A stretch of 64,000 nucleotides of DNA. Origin: Kitasatospora paranensis (GTDB taxonomy: Bacteria; Actinomycetota; Actinomycetes; Streptomycetales; Streptomycetaceae). The stretch covers positions 496,001 through 560,000 of the forward strand of contig NZ_BAABKV010000001.1 of the NCBI RefSeq assembly GCF_039544005.1. The letters are read 5' to 3'. The notes beneath the pieces are model-generated. The model was not told where the DNA came from and did not search any database. It was given only the letters and a program-made list of their open reading frames with translations. Position numbers and translations under genes: made by a program. This document shows, one piece after another, positions 8,329-17,704 of this stretch (positions are counted from its first letter, which is position 1; each line of letters opens with the position of its first letter).

Positions 8329-8484
8329 TCACCAGTAGTGGCGGCGTCCGCCCACCTCACGGCCCACCGAGCCGAGGATCAGGAGGATCAGACCGATGAC
8401 GAGGAGCACCACGCCAATGGTCCAGAGGAATCCGAGACCGGTGACGAGACCGATCACGAGCAGGATCACACCCAGAACGATCAT
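8329..8484 (-). CDS. DUF6131-like small membrane protein
   Basis: A 51-residue protein made almost entirely of two transmembrane helices (MIVLGVILLVIGLVTGLGFL and a second LLVIGLILLILGSVG), ending GREVGGRRHYW. This length and the glycine-spaced Leu/Ile/Val pattern match the streptomycete family I know as DUF6131. The ATG at 8484 has an AAGGAG site seven bases upstream. It is 33 bases from the next gene on this strand, so the two small membrane proteins are likely co-transcribed. Function unknown. Confidence 0.65.
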   Translation of the reverse strand: MIVLGVILLVIGLVTGLGFLWTIGVVLLVIGLILLILGSVGREVGGRRHYW

Positions 8485-8724
8485 GTCGCTCTCCTTGCTT
8501 CCGTCCCCCTCGACCTGCGTCTTCCCGGGCCGGCGGATCCCAACCGGAGGAGGAGGCTCCCCGGCACGGCCGCCAATCGCCCCATGGGCGTCGCCTCGCC
8601 GTCGCCCGTCGGTGACCGCACTCCGCGGGCCGCCGGCCACCCCTGGACATTCGTCCGGTTCACCCGCCCCAGCCCGGGCAGACGCCTGATGCAACGGCCC
8701 CGAGCCACTTTCAGGAGGCACCCC

Positions 8725-8898
8725 ATGGGCAGCGGCGACAAGGTCAAGAACACCGGCGAGAAGATCGAGGGCAAGGTCAAGGAGACCGCCGGGAAGGCCG
8801 TCGGAAACAGGAGTCTGGAGGCCAAGGGGAAGGGCGAGCAGGCGAAGAGCGACCTGAAGCAGGCCGGCGAGAAAGTGAAGGACGTCTTCAAGGACTGA
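8725..8898 (+). CDS. CsbD-family stress protein
   Basis: A 57-residue, Lys/Glu/Gly-rich hydrophilic protein (GSGDKVKNTGEKIEGKVKET, then AGKAVGNRSLEAKG). This is the CsbD family, a general-stress protein of the sigma-B regulon in Bacillus with no known biochemical activity. The ATG follows a clean AGGAGG site (8713-8718). A 19-bp perfect hairpin 25 bases downstream closes the unit. It is divergent from the two small membrane proteins. Confidence 0.85.
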   Translation: MGSGDKVKNTGEKIEGKVKETAGKAVGNRSLEAKGKGEQAKSDLKQAGEKVKDVFKD

Positions 8899-8923
8899 CG
8901 CAGGCACCTCGCGCATCACGCCA

Positions 8924-8967
8924 CCGCGCGGTCCCGCCACCCGGGGAAGGGTGGCGGGACCGCGCGG
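8924..8967 (+). terminator. Hairpin terminator after the CsbD gene
   Basis: Perfect 19-bp arms (8924-8942 and 8949-8967) with a 6-base ggggaa loop lie between the CsbD stop at 8898 and the convergent ATPase gene end at 9044. The hairpin can serve both strands. Confidence 0.75.
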
Positions 8968-9043
8968 GTACGACAGGCGTCACCCGTTCCGGCGCCCGTC
9001 GCGACGGCGACGGGCGGCCGCCCGGAGCCGCGCCCTCTCCGCC

Positions 9044-10231
<1,188 letters not shown>

Positions 10232-10262
10232 GGTCTGCCTTCCTGTCCCGCCCGGGGCGGGC

Positions 10263-11096
10263 TCATCCCTTGACTGCGCCGGCGGTGAGTCCGGCGACGA
10301 TGCGACGCTGGAACAGCAGCACGAAGATCACGATCGGTACGGTGATCACCACGGCGGCGGCGGCGATCGAACCGGTGGGCTGCTGGAACTGCGAACTGCC
10401 GGTGAAGAACGCGATGGCGGCGGGTACGGTCCGGGCCGCCGTGGTGGAGGTGAGCGAGATCGCGAAGAGGAAGTCGTTCCAGCAGAAGATGAAGACGAGG
10501 ATCCCGGTGGTGAAGACACCGGGCGCCGCCAGTGGCGCGATGACCAGCCGGAAGGCCTGCGCGGGGGTGGCGCCGTCCATCTTGGCGGCCTTCTCCAGGT
10601 CCCAGGGGATCTCGCGGAAGAACGCGGACAGGGTGTAGATCGCCAGCGGCAGCGAGAAGGTCATGTACGGGATGATCAGCCCGGCCCAGGTGTCGAAGAT
10701 GCCCAGCACCCGCTCGATGTTGAACAGCGGGGAGACCAGCGAGATGGGCGGGAACATCGCGATCAGCAGCGACATGCCGATCAGCAGCCGCTTGCCGGGG
10801 AAACGCAGGCGGGCGACCGCGTACGCGGCCATGGTGCCCAGGACGACGGCGATCGTCGTGGCGATCACGGCGATGCCGATGGAGTTGATCAGGGCCCGGG
10901 TGAACTCCGAGGTCTGGAAGATGCCGCGGTAGTTGGCCCACGTCCACTTGCGCGGAATGAAGTTGCCGTCGGTGAGCGTGCTCGGGTCCTTGAACGACAG
11001 CGCCGCGATCCACCACACGGGGAACAGCGCGTAGAGGATCACGATGAGATTGACGACGCCCCAGCCGGTGAGGGTCCTGCTGCGGTGGGACATCAT
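10263..11096 (-). CDS. sugB: Sugar ABC transporter permease, SugB/MalG type
   Basis: A 277-residue inner-membrane permease with six hydrophobic segments. The EAA loop, [20 protein letters not shown], sits about 90 residues from the end, as in MalG-type subunits, and couples to the ATPase. The start at 11096 overlaps the previous permease stop (ATGA); a second ATG follows immediately. It is the third gene in the operon after the binding protein and the MalF-type permease. Loss of an intact EAA motif would abolish coupling, but here it is complete. Confidence 0.85.
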   Translation of the reverse strand: MMSHRSRTLTGWGVVNLIVILYALFPVWWIAALSFKDPSTLTDGNFIPRKWTWANYRGIFQTSEFTRALINSIGIAVIATTIAVVLGTMAAYAVARLRFPGKRLLIGMSLLIAMFPPISLVSPLFNIERVLGIFDTWAGLIIPYMTFSLPLAIYTLSAFFREIPWDLEKAAKMDGATPAQAFRLVIAPLAAPGVFTTGILVFIFCWNDFLFAISLTSTTAARTVPAAIAFFTGSSQFQQPTGSIAAAAVVITVPIVIFVLLFQRRIVAGLTAGAVKG

Positions 11097-12028
11097 CGCC
11101 GCTCCGGTTCGCCGCCCGGCGCCGCGGCACCGAAGATCTTGATGAAGAGAAAGGCGATGGCTGCCACGCACAGGAAGATCAGTACCGAGATCGCCGACCC
11201 GATGCCGAGGTTGAGGGCGGTGAAGAGATTGTCGTAGCCGAGGATCGACACGGAGCCGGTGTCGTTGGAGCCGCCCGTCAGGACGTAGATGTTGTCGAAG
11301 ATCCGGAACGCGTCGAGCGTGCGGAACAGCAGCGCGACCAGGATGGCGGGCTTCATCAGCGGCAGGACGACCAGCCGCAGCCGCTGCCAGAAGTTCGCCC
11401 CGTCAACCATGGCGGCCCACACCGTCTCGTCGGGGACGAGGGCGAGTCCGGCGAGCAGCAGCAGCGCCATGAACGGGGTGGTCTTCCACACCTCGGCCAG
11501 GATGATCAGGCCGATGGCCTGCCACTGGTCGGTCAGTGGTGCGCTCCCGGCCGGCAGCAGTGCGGCCAGGTAGCCGGTGCCCGGCGTCCAGGCGTACTGC
11601 CACGAGTAGGCGGCGACCACGGTGACGATGCCGTACGGGATCAGGACGGCAGTGCGGACGGTCCCCCGCCCGAAGATCGCCCGGTGCATCACCAGGGCGA
11701 GTGCCATCCCCAGCACGAGTTCGACGGCGACCGAGACGACCGTGATGAGGACGGTCACCCACAGGGCCTGCCACCAGAACGGGGACGTCAGGACGGCCCC
11801 GTAGTTGCTGAGCCCGACCCAGTGGGCCTGCCCGGGGAACCGGAGGTCGTAGCGCTGCAGGGAGAGGTAGATCGCGTAGGCGATGGGGTAGGCGGTGACG
11901 GCGACCATCACGACCACCGCGGGCGCGCAGAGCAGCAGGCCGAGCCGCCGCTCCTGGCGCGCGCCCTCGGACAGTTCGGGACGCGGTCGGGCGCGCTCGT
12001 GTTCGGCGGCCGTGGCGGATGGGCTCAC
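11093..12028 (-). CDS. sugA: Sugar ABC transporter permease, SugA/MalF type
   Basis: A 311-residue permease with a hydrophilic N-terminal arm of about 30 residues and six transmembrane helices. The EAA-type loop is [20 protein letters not shown] near residue 210. The GTG start at 12028 overlaps the stop of the solute-binding protein gene (GTGA), indicating translational coupling. It forms the transmembrane pore together with the SugB-like subunit at 10263. The substrate assignment rests on the LpqY-like binding protein. Confidence 0.85.
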   Translation of the reverse strand: MSPSATAAEHERARPRPELSEGARQERRLGLLLCAPAVVVMVAVTAYPIAYAIYLSLQRYDLRFPGQAHWVGLSNYGAVLTSPFWWQALWVTVLITVVSVAVELVLGMALALVMHRAIFGRGTVRTAVLIPYGIVTVVAAYSWQYAWTPGTGYLAALLPAGSAPLTDQWQAIGLIILAEVWKTTPFMALLLLAGLALVPDETVWAAMVDGANFWQRLRLVVLPLMKPAILVALLFRTLDAFRIFDNIYVLTGGSNDTGSVSILGYDNLFTALNLGIGSAISVLIFLCVAAIAFLFIKIFGAAAPGGEPERR

Positions 12029-13305
12029 GGGATCAACCCCTTCGAACCGAGTGCGTCCTGGATCTGCCCCCGGAGGTCGGCGATGCTGCTCTCGGGCTGG
12101 ATCGCGGCGGGTGGCGACAGGGTGTGCGAGATGGCGATCGACACGTTCTGGTACGCCGGGGTGCGGGGCCGTACGCTCGCCGTGTCGAGCGCGGCCAGCA
12201 CGTCCGCGGCGAACGGGTAGTTCTTCGTCAGTTCCGCTGCCTGGTAGAGACCGCGCAGCGACGGCGGGAGACCGCCCTTGAGCGCGTTGGTGAGCTGGTT
12301 GTCGCGGTCGCGCAGGCAGAGGGTGGCCGCGAAGGCGAGGTCGGGGTGCCGGCTGTAGGCCCCGACGGCGAGGTCGATGCCGCCGATGGTCACCGTCGCG
12401 GGCCGGTCCGCGGTCACCCCGGGGTAGGGGGCCCACTTGAAGTGCTTGAAGAGCTCCGGCTGATTGGCCTTCATGGACGGGTAGACGAACGGGTAGTTCA
12501 GCTCGAACGCGGCGGTCCCGGACTCCATCGCGAGCCGGTTCTCGTCCTCCATCTGGTTGGGCAGCGACGGGTCCGCCGCTGCGGACCGTGCGGTGGCCCG
12601 CATGATCCCGGCCGCGACCACGGCCGGCGGCCCGAGCGAGGGGGCCTGGGCGTCGGGTGTCAGGATCGTGCCGCCCGCGCTGGTCACCAGGGTGTTGAAC
12701 CAGACGGTGAGGCCCTCGTACTGGGCGCCCTGGATCTCGACGTAGTGCGGCTTGCCGGCCTTCGCGAGCGCGCCGGCCTGTGCCAGCATCTCGGCCCAGC
12801 TCCTGGGCGGAGTCTGCACCAGGTCGTCGCGGTACCAGAGCAGTTGGGTGTTGGAGTTGTAGGGGGCGCCGTAGAGCCTGCCCTTCCAGGTGGCGGTCTG
12901 CACCGCCGCCTGGAGGGTGTCGGCGGTCGCCTGCTCCTTCATCGCCCCGGTCCACTCACGGATCCAGCCGGCCTCGGCGAACTCCGCCGGCCAGGTCACG
13001 TCCAGGCCCATGATGTCGACCCCGGCGTCGTGCGCGGCGAGGCGGCGCACCAGTTGCTGCCGCTGGCCGTCGGCCGTGCGGGGCAGCTTGTTGTAGTGGA
13101 TGACGTACCGGCCGCCGGATTTCTTGCTGCAGCCGTCGGCGGCCTGCTGGAGAGCGCCGGAGTCGTCCGGGAAGTTGTACCAGTTGAGTGCCACGGGACC
13201 GCCGCCCCCGCCGCCGCTGGCGCAGCCGGTGAGCGCCGTCAGGAGCACGGGCAGCCCGGCGACGGCAGCCGACCACCGTGAACGGAAGGTTCGGCTGCTG
13301 AGCAT
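12025..13305 (-). CDS. lpqY: LpqY-like trehalose/sugar-binding lipoprotein
   Basis: A 426-residue lipoprotein: basic N-terminus, hydrophobic core and lipobox LTGC (Cys about 28). The mature protein shows blocks I associate with mycobacterial LpqY, such as NWYNFPDDSGALQQA, HYNKLPRTADGQRQQLVRRL, GLDVTWPAEFAEAGWI and PYNSNTQLLWYRDDL. LpqY delivers trehalose to SugABC. It is the first gene of the four-gene operon. The upstream 140 bases to the STAS gene hold the only room for a promoter. Other disaccharides remain possible. Confidence 0.8.
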   Translation of the reverse strand: MLSSRTFRSRWSAAVAGLPVLLTALTGCASGGGGGGPVALNWYNFPDDSGALQQAADGCSKKSGGRYVIHYNKLPRTADGQRQQLVRRLAAHDAGVDIMGLDVTWPAEFAEAGWIREWTGAMKEQATADTLQAAVQTATWKGRLYGAPYNSNTQLLWYRDDLVQTPPRSWAEMLAQAGALAKAGKPHYVEIQGAQYEGLTVWFNTLVTSAGGTILTPDAQAPSLGPPAVVAAGIMRATARSAAADPSLPNQMEDENRLAMESGTAAFELNYPFVYPSMKANQPELFKHFKWAPYPGVTADRPATVTIGGIDLAVGAYSRHPDLAFAATLCLRDRDNQLTNALKGGLPPSLRGLYQAAELTKNYPFAADVLAALDTASVRPRTPAYQNVSIAISHTLSPPAAIQPESSIADLRGQIQDALGSKGLIP

Positions 13306-13445
13306 CGCACTCCTGGCCTCGGACGGTCACCTGCCGCGACACGTTACAAAGCCTGCCTCCCCGCGCCACGGGGCCACTCGGCGGCCCGGCCAGAGATCCA
13401 CCTGACGGCTCAACGGCTCGCGCCCGGATCGGTCGGGAGCGGCGA

Positions 13446-14105
13446 TCAGGTGAGGGGCTGGGCGTGCGGGGGTGTGCGTGGTGAGGGGTGCGGCCCGCTG
13501 TCCAGCACGTGGACGTGGCCCGTGGCGGTGATCTCGGCCCGCACCGTTCCGGCGGCGTCGCTGTACGCCGGGTGGCCACCGGGGCCGGTGCCGATGAGGG
13601 CGACGACCACGCTCGGCTGATCGGCGTGGCAGCCCGGGGTGCCGGGGAAGGTGAGCAGCCAGCGCTGGATCCGGGTGGTCAGCACAGGCCCCCGGACCGG
13701 TCGGCCACCGGTGAAGAGCGGCAGCGTCTCGGAGACCTCCAGCAGGCGAAGAACGGTGCGGCTCGCGGCGCGCAGCCGGACCGGAAATCCCGCGGCGATT
13801 CCCTGCAGGCGCAGTTCGAGCAGGACGTTGAGGCCGGAGCAGTCCATGAAGGCCACGTCGTGCAGGTCGAGCTCGACGGCGCTCGGCCGCTCCTCCCCCA
13901 GGGCGAGCAGTACGCCCCGGAGCGCGTCGGAGTTCTCCGGGTCGATCTCGCCCGACAGGTGTACGCGCAGCACCCCGTCGGACCCGCGCATGGTCCGAGC
14001 GAACAGCCGGTCCGGCAGGTCCTCGACGGAGCCCACGGCCGTGGCCGTCGTACCCGGGCCGAGGGCGGGCGTGAGCCGGTTCAGCGGGCCGAGGTTCTCG
14101 GACAT
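13446..14105 (-). CDS. STAS-domain protein with C-terminal DUF6296-like extension
   Basis: A 219-residue protein. Residues about 30-140 form a STAS domain: VLRVHLSGEIDPENSDALRG, then LDLHDVAFMDCSGLNVLL with the phospho-Ser of DCSGL. Residues about 145-215 (RWLLTFPGTPGCHADQPSVV and onward, with GPGGHPAYSDAAGTVRAEI) resemble a small actinomycete domain that I recall as DUF6296, seen mainly in Kitasatospora. Fusion of the two is unusual. The ATG at 14105 has an AGGAGG site. The gene is divergent from the regulator at 14236 across an AT-rich promoter region. The second-domain call is moderate. Confidence 0.7.
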   Translation of the reverse strand: MSENLGPLNRLTPALGPGTTATAVGSVEDLPDRLFARTMRGSDGVLRVHLSGEIDPENSDALRGVLLALGEERPSAVELDLHDVAFMDCSGLNVLLELRLQGIAAGFPVRLRAASRTVLRLLEVSETLPLFTGGRPVRGPVLTTRIQRWLLTFPGTPGCHADQPSVVVALIGTGPGGHPAYSDAAGTVRAEITATGHVHVLDSGPHPSPRTPPHAQPLT

Positions 14106-14167
14106 GACGGGCGCCTCCTCTGGGGGAGCAAGGCTGTCGAATCGATCGTCCGCCGCCCCACAAGAGA

Positions 14168-14229
14168 TGTCAATAGATACGTGAATCTTAATACGCGTAT
14201 TGCAGTGCAGGAACCATTGATCGTAGGAT
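14168..14229 (+). promoter_or_regulatory. Divergent promoter region with AATACGCGTATT palindrome
   Basis: On the plus strand a TTGCAG (14200-14205), 18-base spacer and TAGGAT (14224-14229) make a good housekeeping promoter. The -10 ends six bases before the ATG at 14236, so that transcript is probably leaderless. On the minus strand TTGACA (14173 to 14168) is followed after 17 bases by GACGAT. A perfect 12-bp palindrome AATACGCGTATT (14190-14201) overlaps the plus-strand -35 and is a candidate operator. This is the least GC-rich stretch nearby. Confidence 0.55.
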
Positions 14230-14235
14230 GGGGTC

Positions 14236-14571
14236 ATGACCAGTGGCGATCCCGGCAGCGGATGGACCTTCCTCACGAACCATGCCCGGGTGCTCTCCCT
14301 CGTGGCCCGCAATCCGGAGATCCGGATGCGTGACCTCGCCACCGCATGCCAGGTGACCGAACGCGCCGTGCAGGGCATCGTCGCCGACCTCGAAACCGGC
14401 GGTTACCTCACCCGCAGCCGTGAAGGCCGCCGCAACCGCTACCACATCAACCCCGACACCGAACTGCGCCATCCGGCCGAGGCCGGGCACACCGTCGCCT
14501 CCCTTCTCGCGCTCCTCGACGGGACCCCGGCCGGAAACGGCGACCGGGCGGTGGGCTCCGACGGGAACTGA
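14236..14571 (+). CDS. Winged-helix transcriptional regulator
   Basis: A 111-residue protein with a single wHTH domain. LSLVARNPEIRMRDLATACQ and VTERAVQGIVADLETGGYL form helices 1-3, and TRSREGRRNRYHINPD forms the wing. It resembles small MarR/ArsR-like regulators of streptomycetes that lack an obvious ligand domain. A leaderless start is likely because the -10 box lies six bases before the ATG. Being divergent from the STAS fusion gene, it is a candidate regulator of both genes through the palindrome at 14190. Confidence 0.75.
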   Translation: MTSGDPGSGWTFLTNHARVLSLVARNPEIRMRDLATACQVTERAVQGIVADLETGGYLTRSREGRRNRYHINPDTELRHPAEAGHTVASLLALLDGTPAGNGDRAVGSDGN

Positions 14572-14688
14572 AGCCCGCCGCAGAGGGGAGGCGGACAGGT
14601 CAGCCGGTGGTCCGAGCCACTGCTCCACCTGCACGGCAGACCTGGTCCCGGGTCGTCCGACCCGGCAGGCTCCCGACAGAGGCCCCGT

Positions 14689-15144
14689 TCAGAGCATCTC
14701 GACCGTGACGACGCCCCGCAGCACCATCCCCCGGTCCTGCGCCTCCTCCAATCCCGACTCGAACGCATCGGCGCGCCGGTCGGGCGGAAGTGCGGCAAGG
14801 TGCGGCCAGGTGCCGGGCGGGACGAGGGTGACCAGCGCGCCGCCCTCGGCCGCGGCCGACAGCCAGCCCGGGGAGGCCTCGATCGCCGGGAACGGCTCCC
14901 ACACCTGGCGACCACCGACCAGCACCAGCCCCGCCACCCGGTTCTCCCGCACCCGGACGACGCCCGTGGTCACCGGCGCGTCCCCCGCCGAGGACACGAA
15001 TCCGCTCTCCCACGCATCCACGGCAAGCGCTCCGTAGTCCTCCTCACCCACCTCGATGATCACCTCCGCGATCACGTCGCCGTCCTCCGTCTCCCGCACC
15101 GCCAACGCCCACAGCACCGGCCCTTCGCCCGCAGCACCCGTCAC
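14689..15144 (-). CDS. Hypothetical protein
   Basis: A 151-residue acidic protein with regular alternation of beta-like and helical segments (LWALAVRETEDGDVIAEVII, then ENRVAGLVLVGGRQVWEPF) and no Cys, signal peptide or membrane segment. I do not recognise the family. Codon use is normal for the window and the frame is open throughout, so it is likely real. It is convergent with the regulator at 14236 and faces the acetyl-CoA synthetase scrap on its other side. Confidence 0.55.
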   Translation of the reverse strand: MTGAAGEGPVLWALAVRETEDGDVIAEVIIEVGEEDYGALAVDAWESGFVSSAGDAPVTTGVVRVRENRVAGLVLVGGRQVWEPFPAIEASPGWLSAAAEGGALVTLVPPGTWPHLAALPPDRRADAFESGLEEAQDRGMVLRGVVTVEML

Positions 15145-15214
15145 ACCCGTTCAACGACCGGTCCCCCGCCGACAGCACGCCCCCGGCTCCTCGGGACCGG
15201 GTCGGCACGGCAGG

Positions 15215-15391
15215 AAGGACCGGGTCGGCATCCTGTCCTGCGCGCCGACCGCGATCCGCGCCTTCACGCAATGGGGCGAGCAGGTGCCGGCCGGCTTCGA
15301 CCCGACCGGCCTGCGCGTCATCGGCTCGATCGGCGGGCCGATCAACCAGGAGGTCTGGATGTACTGCCGACACGTCATCGGCGGTGACCGC
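15215..15391 (+). pseudogene. acs: Acetyl-CoA synthetase fragment
   Basis: About 59 codons match the middle of acetyl-CoA synthetase: CAPTAIRAFTQWGEQVP, then GLRVIGSIGGPINQEVWM and HVIGGDRC. In intact enzymes this block precedes the WWQTETG motif of the adenylation domain. Here the similarity stops at once on both sides. No start codon, N-terminal 300 residues or C-terminal lysine domain are present. This is a relic left by recombination or deletion between the gas-vesicle cluster and the gene at 14689. Confidence 0.7.
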
Positions 15392-15481
15392 TGCCGCAGA
15401 CCCGCTCCGGGAAGACCATGCGCCGTCTGCCGCAGGACTCCGGCGGCCCCATCGCAACGCCGACACCGTGCCCGGCCGGCG

Positions 15482-15889
15482 TCATTCGGGGGGCGGCAGA
15501 AGAGGTCCGAGCGGGCCGAGGTCGAGATTGAGGTCCTCCAGGGTGAGGCCGTACTGGGCGCAGAGCCCCTGCATGCGGTCGTGCAGGGCCATCAGCGTGG
15601 CGCCGAGCTCCTCCTCCTGCTGCTCCGTCAGGTCTCCTGCGTCGACCCGGTGCAGGGCCTGGCGCTCCATGAGCTGGCGCAGGAGTTCCACCACGGTGAG
15701 GACGAGTCTCATCAGGTCGCGTTCGACGCTGTCGGGGCCCGTGGTGACACGCCGCGCCACGACGCTGCGGGGGCCGGGCCCCGTGTCGGGATCGCCAGGC
15801 GGCCCCGCGGGCAGCAGGCGGAAGGCACGGGCCGCCGCATCCGCCACTTCCTGGAGACGGTCGGGTGGCCGGGCACGGTCGTCGGTCAT
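15482..15889 (-). CDS. gvpK: Gas vesicle protein GvpK
   Basis: A 135-residue protein. The core, RDLMRLVLTVVELLRQLMER and QEEELGATLMALHDRMQGL, with LTLEDLNLDLGPLGPLL at the end, is the GvpK family signature. GvpK is an accessory protein needed for gas vesicle assembly in several organisms; its exact role is unclear. It is the last gene of the minus-strand operon and its ATG at 15889 overlaps the stop of gvpS by four bases. The Arg/Pro-rich N-terminal 40 residues are variable in the family. Confidence 0.9.
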   Translation of the reverse strand: MTDDRARPPDRLQEVADAAARAFRLLPAGPPGDPDTGPGPRSVVARRVTTGPDSVERDLMRLVLTVVELLRQLMERQALHRVDAGDLTEQQEEELGATLMALHDRMQGLCAQYGLTLEDLNLDLGPLGPLLPPPE

Positions 15890-16128
15890 GATCGGCGGAG
15901 CTCCGGGTCGGCCGGGACGGCCCAAGGCGCCGGATTGTCCTCGCTGATGGAGACGACCAGGGCGCGCAGCGAGATGCGGACGAGGTCGATGTCGGCGATC
16001 GACAGGACGACGTCGCCGGCGAGCACGACCCCGCCGGTGAGCAGCCGGTCGAGGAGGTCGATCAGGGCGACCTGGCGGTCGGGCAGGTGCGGGCCGTCGA
16101 CCGGGGCGAATTCGTTCGGGGTGCTCAC
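15886..16128 (-). CDS. gvpS: Gas vesicle protein GvpS (GvpA-like)
   Basis: An 80-residue GvpA-superfamily protein. The central QVALIDLLDRLLTGGVVLAG and DVVLSIADIDLVRISLRALV repeat the helix-strand-strand-helix pattern of the shell protein. In actinomycete clusters the paralogue between gvpL and gvpK is called GvpS, and it is thought to help nucleate or assemble the vesicle. It overlaps both neighbours by four bases (gvpL upstream, gvpK downstream), which indicates coupled translation. Confidence 0.85.
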   Translation of the reverse strand: MSTPNEFAPVDGPHLPDRQVALIDLLDRLLTGGVVLAGDVVLSIADIDLVRISLRALVVSISEDNPAPWAVPADPELRRS

Positions 16129-16928
16129 GGGAGTTCCGGGCCGGGTTCGGCGGAGCCTGGAGCCGCGGCGAAGGAGTAGGGCGCCCAGGGACCGGTGATG
16201 TCGATGCGGACGGCGGGCAGGTCATCGACGGTGTGGGCGAGGGCGTCGCGGAACGCATCCGCGTGCGCCACCGGGACGAGGCAGGAGACGTTCAGGATGT
16301 TGTCGCCCGGCCCGGTCGCGAGTTGCCCCTGCTGGACCGGGTGCCGGGTCAGGGCCGTGGCGTGGGAGCCGGCGACGGCCTCGATGCGGGCCGCCGCCGT
16401 CCCGGCGGCGCGTCGGGCGTCCTCCTGGGTGAGGCGCCGGGCACGGCGGCCGCGCAGGTAGGCGCGCCCCGGTGTGAGGTCCGGGTCCGCAGGGGGCGGC
16501 GGGGGGTCGGCGGCGGGTGCGAGGTAGAGCTTCACCCCCCATTCCTGCTGGTGGGCGATCCGGTCCAGCTGCGCCGCGAGTTCGTCGTGGCGGTCGTCGA
16601 GGATCTGCCGCACCCTGCCGTCGTCGAGGTGGACGGTGGCGAGCCGGAGCGGAAGGACGGTCGTCCGGGCGGCGGCGATCTCGACCACGCCGTGGTGGGC
16701 GCGCGCGACGGCCTCCAGCCAGTCGAGGTCCTCCAGGTGCCGGCGGAGGGCCTCCTGCCCGAAGTCGTCGGCGCCGACCGGGCTCACCACGGCGGCCACG
16801 TCCCGGTTGCCTGCGGCGTGGACCAGGTGGACGGGTGCACGGGCGACGCCTGCGGTCCGGGTCAGCGCCTCGGCCAGGTCCGGGGTGGGGCGGGCGACGG
16901 CGTAGGTGTAGCTGAGGGTGGAGGTCAC
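16125..16928 (-). CDS. gvpL: Gas vesicle protein GvpL (GvpL/GvpF family)
   Basis: A 267-residue GvpL/F protein. The N-terminal ferredoxin-like half begins TLSYTYAVARPTP. The middle carries the family block TTVLPLRLATVHLDD and WGVKLYLAPA. The C-terminal half ends with NILNVSCLVPVAHADAFRDA. These proteins bind the shell protein GvpA and several other Gvps and are minor structural or chaperone components. Its ATG at 16928 overlaps gvpJ, and its stop overlaps gvpS, in both cases by four bases. Confidence 0.88.
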   Translation of the reverse strand: MTSTLSYTYAVARPTPDLAEALTRTAGVARAPVHLVHAAGNRDVAAVVSPVGADDFGQEALRRHLEDLDWLEAVARAHHGVVEIAAARTTVLPLRLATVHLDDGRVRQILDDRHDELAAQLDRIAHQQEWGVKLYLAPAADPPPPPADPDLTPGRAYLRGRRARRLTQEDARRAAGTAAARIEAVAGSHATALTRHPVQQGQLATGPGDNILNVSCLVPVAHADAFRDALAHTVDDLPAVRIDITGPWAPYSFAAAPGSAEPGPELP

Positions 16929-17365
16929 GGCTGCCTCCGGCGGGTCGGACGTGACCGCGCTCCGGCGGCGGCGGACGGCGGCGCCTCAGCGGAGTCGGCG
17001 GTGTCCTCACCTGCTCCGGGAGCGATCTCGGCGCCGCGGCGAAGGGAGTCGAGCTCCGCCCGCAGGCGCCTGTTCTCCTCCGCGAGGGACGGACGGCCGT
17101 CGGCCCGGGAGGAGAGTGCGGGATCGCGCTCCCACCAGTCGATGCCCATCTCCTTGGCCTTGTCCACCGAGGCGATGAGCAGGCGCAGTTTGATGGTGAG
17201 GAGCTCGATGTCGAGGAGGTTGATCTGGATGTCGCCCGCGATGACGATGCCCTTGTCGAGGACCCGTTCGAGGATGTCGGCGAGGTTCGCGGAGGATCCC
17301 TGGCTGTAGGCGGGGGCGGAGCGGGAGGGCAGCGCGCCGAGCCGGTCGGCGATGGGGTCGCTCAT
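16925..17365 (-). CDS. gvpJ: Gas vesicle protein GvpJ (GvpA-like with tail)
   Basis: A 146-residue protein. Residues about 26-80 are a GvpA-type shell domain (NLADILERVLDKGIVIAGDI followed by INLLDIELLTIKLRLLIASV). Then comes a coiled-coil-like charged segment (SLAEENRRLRAELDSLRRG) and an Ala/Pro/Arg tail. GvpJ is a minor component thought to help form vesicle tips. The ATG at 17365 is 62 bases after gvpG's stop region, so a small gap separates the two halves of the operon where gvpY and gvpZ sit in the S. coelicolor-type order. Confidence 0.85.
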   Translation of the reverse strand: MSDPIADRLGALPSRSAPAYSQGSSANLADILERVLDKGIVIAGDIQINLLDIELLTIKLRLLIASVDKAKEMGIDWWERDPALSSRADGRPSLAEENRRLRAELDSLRRGAEIAPGAGEDTADSAEAPPSAAAGARSRPTRRRQP

Positions 17366-17427
17366 CGTGTTCGCCTCGCTTTGTGCCTGATCGGTGCCGA
17401 TGGGTGTGGAGGGACGTGGACGTCGGG

Positions 17428-17679
17428 TCACGGGCCGCCCGGTCGCCTGCGGGCCTGGATCTCCTCCAGCCGGTCGAGCAGTTCGTCCTCGCGGCGGTCG
17501 AACGTCTCCTCGTCGATGCGACCGGCCAGCAGCTCCTGTTCCAGGTCGGCGAGCGCGCGTTCGACGGGACGCGGGTCGTTGTACTCGTCCTCGGCCGCTT
17601 CCACGACGCGTTGCAGGATCCACGCGGTGCCGCGGATCGGTGCCAGCGGCAGGGTGAGGAGCTGCGTCACGAGGCCCAT
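17428..17679 (-). CDS. gvpG: Gas vesicle protein GvpG
   Basis: An 83-residue helical protein: GLVTQLLTLPLAPIRGTAWI, then the acidic EAAEDEYNDPRPVERALADL and FDRREDELLDRLEEIQ. This is the GvpG family, an essential accessory factor of gas vesicle biogenesis whose helices contact GvpF/L. The start at 17679 has GAGGAA upstream. It follows gvpF by 25 bases. Confidence 0.88.
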   Translation of the reverse strand: MGLVTQLLTLPLAPIRGTAWILQRVVEAAEDEYNDPRPVERALADLEQELLAGRIDEETFDRREDELLDRLEEIQARRRPGGP

Positions 17680-17704
17680 GGCGGATGTTCCTCCTCGGCG
17701 GATG

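Noticed and set aside
6095..8338. 747-codon plus-strand open frame antisense to the ThDP enzyme
   Set aside because: Composition is that of an antisense shadow (Asp/His/Gly/Val-rich) and no family motif is present.
14168..14229. tRNA or small RNA gene in the AT-rich gap
   Set aside because: No cloverleaf or terminator; the features fit divergent promoters.
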